From positions 1 through 64,000 of the forward strand of contig JBEULG010000012.1 in NCBI GenBank assembly GCA_041287425.1: DNA of 64,000 nt. Reading direction: 5' to 3'. Source of the stretch: JAFGSI01 sp041287425. GTDB lineage: Bacteria; Chloroflexota; Anaerolineae; Anaerolineales; Villigracilaceae. Every line of letters begins with the position of its first letter. Position 1 is the stretch's first letter. Positions 60,816 to 64,000 of this stretch are shown in pieces. The notes under the pieces were generated by a model that was not told the DNA's origin, made no database searches, and saw nothing but the letters and a program-made list of their open reading frames with translations. A program made the position numbers and the translations under genes.

Positions 60816-61388
60816 TCAATGTGCCGACAAGTAAGCCGCAACCGCCGCATCATAGCGGGCAGTGGATTGGAATCCCTTGACCGCCAGCCGTTTGCGCAAT
60901 TCCGGCGACACGCCGCCGGCTCCCAGGGCGGCCAGCACTTCGCCGTAATCGGCCGGGTCGCAGACCAGGGTGACGCGGGCGTGGTTCTTGGCCGCCGCTC
61001 GGATGAGGGTCACACCGCCGATGTCGATGTTCTCGATGGCCTCAGCGTAGGTCGCGCCGGGGCGGGCAACCGTCTGCTCGAAGGGGTAGAGGTTGACCGC
61101 CACCAGGTCAATGTAATCCCAGCCCAAATCGAGCAACTGCTGGCGGTCGGCCTCGGTCGGGCGCGCCAGCAGGCCGCCGTGGATGGCCGGATGGAGAGTC
61201 TTGACCCGCCCGCCGAGGATTTCGGGCGAGCGGGTGTACTCGGCCACCTCGGTGACCGGCAAGCCGTTCTCGCCCAGCAAACGGGCGGTCCCGCCGGAGG
61301 CGAGCAGGCTCCAGCCGAGGTCAACCAGGCCGCGGGCGAACTCAACCACGCCGGTCTTATCGTGAACGGAGAGGATGGCTTTGGGCAT
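60816..61388 (-). CDS. purH: IMP cyclohydrolase (stand-alone PurH N-terminal domain)
   Basis: A 190-residue MGS-like domain that closes FAICAR to IMP, the last step of purine synthesis. ILSVHDKTGVVEFA opens it, LASGGTARLL and GGRVKTLHPAIHGGLLAR follow, and the catalytic Lys/Asp region NLYPFEQT and NIDIGGVTLIRAAAKN are intact. Bifunctional PurH is about 520 residues with AICAR transformylase at the C-terminus; here that half is a separate gene at 62034-63206. ATG 61388 has AAGGAG. It is last in the operon and follows purN by 42 bp. Confidence 0.92.
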   Translation of the reverse strand: MPKAILSVHDKTGVVEFARGLVDLGWSLLASGGTARLLGENGLPVTEVAEYTRSPEILGGRVKTLHPAIHGGLLARPTEADRQQLLDLGWDYIDLVAVNLYPFEQTVARPGATYAEAIENIDIGGVTLIRAAAKNHARVTLVCDPADYGEVLAALGAGGVSPELRKRLAVKGFQSTARYDAAVAAYLSAH

Positions 61389-61430
61389 GGGTTTCTCCTT
61401 CTTTGCATCGAATAACACGAAATGAGGTGG

Positions 61431-62027
61431 TCAATTTGAGGCCTTCGAGGCGATGATTTCTTGGATGGTCTTGACCAGCAAGCGGTGTTCGACCTCATGC
61501 ACCCGCGCCTCGAAAGCCTCCAGCGTCTCGCCTGACCGGAAGCGGACTTCCTCGACCCCCAGCACGGGGCCGGAATCCACGCCCTCGTCGGGGACGAGGT
61601 GCACCATGACGCCGGTGCGTTCGATTTCGCCGCGCTGCCAGGCGGCGTAGGCGCGCTCGATGGCATGCACGCCGGGGAAGGTGCCCGGCAAGGCCGGGTG
61701 CAGGTTGATGACCCGGCACGGGAAGCGGCCCAAGAATTCCATCGTCAGCAGGCGCATCCAGCCGGCCAGGATGATGTAGTCCGGCTCGAAGGCTGCCGCC
61801 GCGGCGGCCAGGCGGCGGTCGTAGTCGGGGCGCGATTCGCCCTCCTGTTTTGGGAAAGCAATCGCCGGGACGCCCGCCCGCCGTGCCCGTTCCAGGCCAA
61901 AGGCTTCGGACTTGTTCGAGAACACGGCAACCACGCGGGCGGGAAGCCTCCCCTCGGCGCAGGCATCCAGGATGGCCTGCAAATTCGATCCGTTGCCGGA
62001 GATGAGGACGACCAGTCGGGCAGTCAT
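61431..62027 (-). CDS. purN: Phosphoribosylglycinamide formyltransferase
   Basis: A 198-residue PurN that formylates GAR from 10-formyl-THF. The phosphate loop LISGNGSNLQAI is at residues 7-18; catalytic Asn and His lie in VINLHPALPGTFPG near 105, and Asp in PDEGVDSGPVL near 145. Length and motifs are normal. It starts 6 bp after the transformylase stop codon, with weak AGGCGA upstream, implying coupled translation. Confidence 0.96.
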   Translation of the reverse strand: MTARLVVLISGNGSNLQAILDACAEGRLPARVVAVFSNKSEAFGLERARRAGVPAIAFPKQEGESRPDYDRRLAAAAAAFEPDYIILAGWMRLLTMEFLGRFPCRVINLHPALPGTFPGVHAIERAYAAWQRGEIERTGVMVHLVPDEGVDSGPVLGVEEVRFRSGETLEAFEARVHEVEHRLLVKTIQEIIASKASN

Positions 62028-62033
62028 CTTCGC

Positions 62034-63206
62034 CTAATGGTGGAACAATCGCACGCCGGAGAAGACCATGACCATGCCATACTCGTCGCAGGCCCGGATG
62101 ACCTCCTCGTCGCGGGTTGATCCGCCGGGCTGGAGGACATACTTGACGCCCGAAAGCGCCGCCCGGTCGATTGAGTCGCGGAAGGGAAAGAAAGCGTCCG
62201 AGCCGAGAGTGACGCCGGTCAACTGGTCCAGCCAGGCTCGGCGCTCGGAGGCAGAGAGCGGTTCGGGAATCTCGGCGAAGACGGCGCTCCAGCCGGCCTT
62301 TTCGGCGGCGGTGACGTCGGGCTGGAGGTACTGGTCAATGGCGTTGTCGCGCTCCGGGCGTCTGACCTCGGGCCTGAACTTCAGCCCCAGCACGGCCGGA
62401 TGCTGGCGCAGCCACCACAAGTCGGCCTTCAGGCCGGCCAGGCGGGTGCAGTGGACCCGCGATTGCTGCCCCGCCCCCACCCCGATAACCTGCCCGTCGA
62501 GTGCGTAACAGACCGAGTTGGACTGGGTGTACTTGAGCGTAATCCAGGCCACCATCATGTCGCGGCGGGCGTTCTCCGGCAGGTCTTTCTTCACCGTGAC
62601 GATGTTCTCGAAATCGTCGGGCGTCACCGGCCGGTCATTGCGGCGCTGTTCGAGGCTTACGCCAAAAACCTGGCGCGTTTCCATCTCACCGGGGGAGTAA
62701 GCCGGATCAATCTGGAGGACGACGTATTTGCCGCCCTTCTTGTTTCTCAGGATTTCGAGCGCCTCCGCTTCACAGCCGGGGGCGATGACCCCGTCCGAGA
62801 CCTCGCGCGCCAGCAGGCGAGCGGTCGGCACATCTACTGGATCGGAGAGGGCAACGAAGTCGCCAAAAGAGGACATGCGGTCGGCGCCGCGGGCGCGGGC
62901 GTAGGCGACGGCCAGGGGCGAGAGATCGAGGTCTTCGACGAAGCAGGCTTGCTTCAAGGTGGCCGAGAGCGGGACGGCGACCGCCGCTCCGCTGGGGCTG
63001 ACGTGCTTGAACGAGGCTGCCGCCGGTAAGTTCAGCGCCGCCCGCAGTTCGCGCACCAACTGCCAGCCGTTGAGAGCGTCGAGCAGGTTGATGTAGCCGG
63101 GCGAGCCGTTCAGGACGCTGATCGGCAGTTCGCCGGACTCCACATAGACCCGCGCCGGGGTCTGGTGGGGATTGGCGCCGTAGCGCAGGGGAAGTTCTTG
63201 GGGCAT
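62034..63206 (-). CDS. AICAR transformylase (stand-alone PurH C-terminal domain)
   Basis: A 390-residue enzyme that formylates AICAR. LRYGANPHQTPARV, SFKHVSPSGAAVAV (catalytic Lys-His), YTQSNSVCYALDGQVIGVGAGQQSR, GSDAFFPFRDSID and YVLQPGGSTRDEEVI match the transformylase half of PurH. The IMP cyclohydrolase half is encoded separately. The length includes an internal extension relative to the ~320-residue half in E. coli. ATG 63206 has AAGGAG. It lies between purM and purN in one purine operon. Confidence 0.95.
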   Translation of the reverse strand: MPQELPLRYGANPHQTPARVYVESGELPISVLNGSPGYINLLDALNGWQLVRELRAALNLPAAASFKHVSPSGAAVAVPLSATLKQACFVEDLDLSPLAVAYARARGADRMSSFGDFVALSDPVDVPTARLLAREVSDGVIAPGCEAEALEILRNKKGGKYVVLQIDPAYSPGEMETRQVFGVSLEQRRNDRPVTPDDFENIVTVKKDLPENARRDMMVAWITLKYTQSNSVCYALDGQVIGVGAGQQSRVHCTRLAGLKADLWWLRQHPAVLGLKFRPEVRRPERDNAIDQYLQPDVTAAEKAGWSAVFAEIPEPLSASERRAWLDQLTGVTLGSDAFFPFRDSIDRAALSGVKYVLQPGGSTRDEEVIRACDEYGMVMVFSGVRLFHH

Positions 63207-63215
63207 ACGATCTCC

Positions 63216-64000
63216 TTATTCCAGAATGATTTTTCGCTCGCCGGGGATGAGTTCTCCAATCACCCAGGTCTCCTCGCCGAGGGCCTCCTGCAACGCGCTG
63301 ACCTCTGTCTCTGCCACGACGGCTACCATGCCGATGCCCATATTGAAGACGCGGTGCATTTCGAACGAATCCACTTTGCCGCGCGCTTGAATCAGGCCGA
63401 AGAGCGGGGGCAGGGGCCAGGAGCCGCGGCGAACCACGGCCCCTATGCCCTCCGGCAGGACGCGCGGGATGTTTTCGAAGAAGCCGCCACCGGTAAGATG
63501 CGCCAGGGCTTTGATGGGAGACGGGAAACGGCTGATGAGCGGCCACAGCAGGTCCAGATAGGAGCGATGCGGCGCGAGGAGAGCATCGGCAAGAGAAACG
63601 CCCAATTCGGGGAAAACGGTCTCGAGGGGGATATTGGCAAAGATGCGGCGGATGAGCGAGTAGCCGTTGGTATGCGGTCCGGAGGAGCGGATGCCCACCA
63701 ACCGGTCGCCAGGGCAGATCTCCGGCCGCGGCAGGGCCAAGTCGCGTTCCACCACGCCGACAATTGTCCCGGCCAGGTCGAACTCGCCCTGGGCGTAGAC
63801 GCCGGGCATCTCGGCCGTCTCGCCGCCGAGCAGCGCCATCCCCGCCGCGCGGCAGGCCTCGGCCGCGCCGGCGACCACCTCGGCGACAACCTGCGGGTCA
63901 AGCCGCGCGGTGGCAAAATAATCCAGAAAGAACAGCGGGCGGGCGCCCTGGACGAGGATGTCGTCAATACAGTGGTTGACGATGTCATGCCCAATCGAGC
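63216..64000 (-). CDS. purM: Phosphoribosylformylglycinamidine cyclo-ligase (5' part outside window)
   Basis: The last 261 codons of PurM, which closes FGAM to AIR with ATP. The frame is open to the right edge (SIGHDIVNHCIDDILVQGAR onward), so the N-terminal part is missing. GGETAEMPGVY, GIRSSGPHTNGYSL, LTGGGFFENIPR and VFNMGIGM are diagnostic. It precedes the AICAR transformylase gene by 9 bp, so purM, the transformylase, purN and the cyclohydrolase form one minus-strand operon whose start lies outside. Confidence 0.96.
   Translation of the reverse strand, partial: SIGHDIVNHCIDDILVQGARPLFFLDYFATARLDPQVVAEVVAGAAEACRAAGMALLGGETAEMPGVYAQGEFDLAGTIVGVVERDLALPRPEICPGDRLVGIRSSGPHTNGYSLIRRIFANIPLETVFPELGVSLADALLAPHRSYLDLLWPLISRFPSPIKALAHLTGGGFFENIPRVLPEGIGAVVRRGSWPLPPLFGLIQARGKVDSFEMHRVFNMGIGMVAVVAETEVSALQEALGEETWVIGELIPGERKIILE

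Overview
The window is about 62% GC by eye and is gene-dense. It carries many Thr/Pro-linker lipoproteins, a threonyl-tRNA synthetase without a TGS domain under a T-box, purH split into two genes, a four-subunit 2-oxoacid:ferredoxin oxidoreductase, and genes whose -10 box sits 6-8 nt before the start codon. I infer a Chloroflexota bacterium, probably of the Anaerolineae. This rests on gene content and style, not on a database match. No prophage, CRISPR array, rRNA or autonomous insertion sequence was seen.

Layout. 1-4.3 kb: the 3' part of a large LRR-Roc-COR (ROCO) gene, then a repeat field in which the last ~80 bp of that gene occurs three more times. 4.3-7.1 kb: four-gene ferredoxin-dependent 2-oxoacid oxidoreductase operon (minus strand). 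7.3-11 kb: thiolase and two lipoproteins. 11-17.2 kb: UPF0173 hydrolase, CASTOR/POLLUX-like channel protein, RlmD-type methyltransferase with a P-loop protein, and a sortase with a tiny membrane protein. 17.2-21.3 kb: tRNA-Val, DUF981 membrane protein, a miniature transposable element, the T-box and thrS, and a LysM lipoprotein. 21.3-31.4 kb: substrate-binding protein, MA-type peptidase, membrane GAF/GGDEF diguanylate cyclase, an uncharacterised protein and a degenerate PP2C-like/propeller membrane protein. 31.4-41.2 kb: GNAT enzyme, SDR, phosphohexomutase, TatD DNase, polyprenyl diphosphate synthase and a giant PAS/GAF/HD-GYP phosphodiesterase. 41.4-48.4 kb: initiator tRNA, Ig-domain lipoprotein, M32 carboxypeptidase, MacA/LolD/MacB-like export operon and an ATP-grasp enzyme. 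48.5-54.6 kb: SDR-like protein, ZIP transporter, aldo/keto reductase, ferritin-like protein, M15-C39-SH3 fusion and a CPBP protease. 54.7-59.6 kb: second copy of the miniature element, a MarR regulator and a heterodimeric ABC exporter. 59.6-64 kb: GH130 enzyme and a purine operon (purM, separate AICAR transformylase, purN, separate IMP cyclohydrolase) cut by the right edge.

Most notable observations: (i) a family of palindromic repeats, two copies of which have perfect 14-bp terminal inverted repeats, flanking direct repeats, and lie 11-13 bp upstream of near-consensus sigma70 promoters; (ii) recurrent leaderless-type starts, including a face-to-face pair sharing an overlapping -10; (iii) repeated 3'-tail cassettes behind the ROCO gene; (iv) a heterodimeric exporter with textbook asymmetric degeneration; (v) an initiator tRNA with a variant anticodon stem. 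I found no clear new defence or biosynthetic system. The ROCO locus with its tail cassettes and the uncharacterised gene pair at 28-31 kb are the best candidates for unknown biology.
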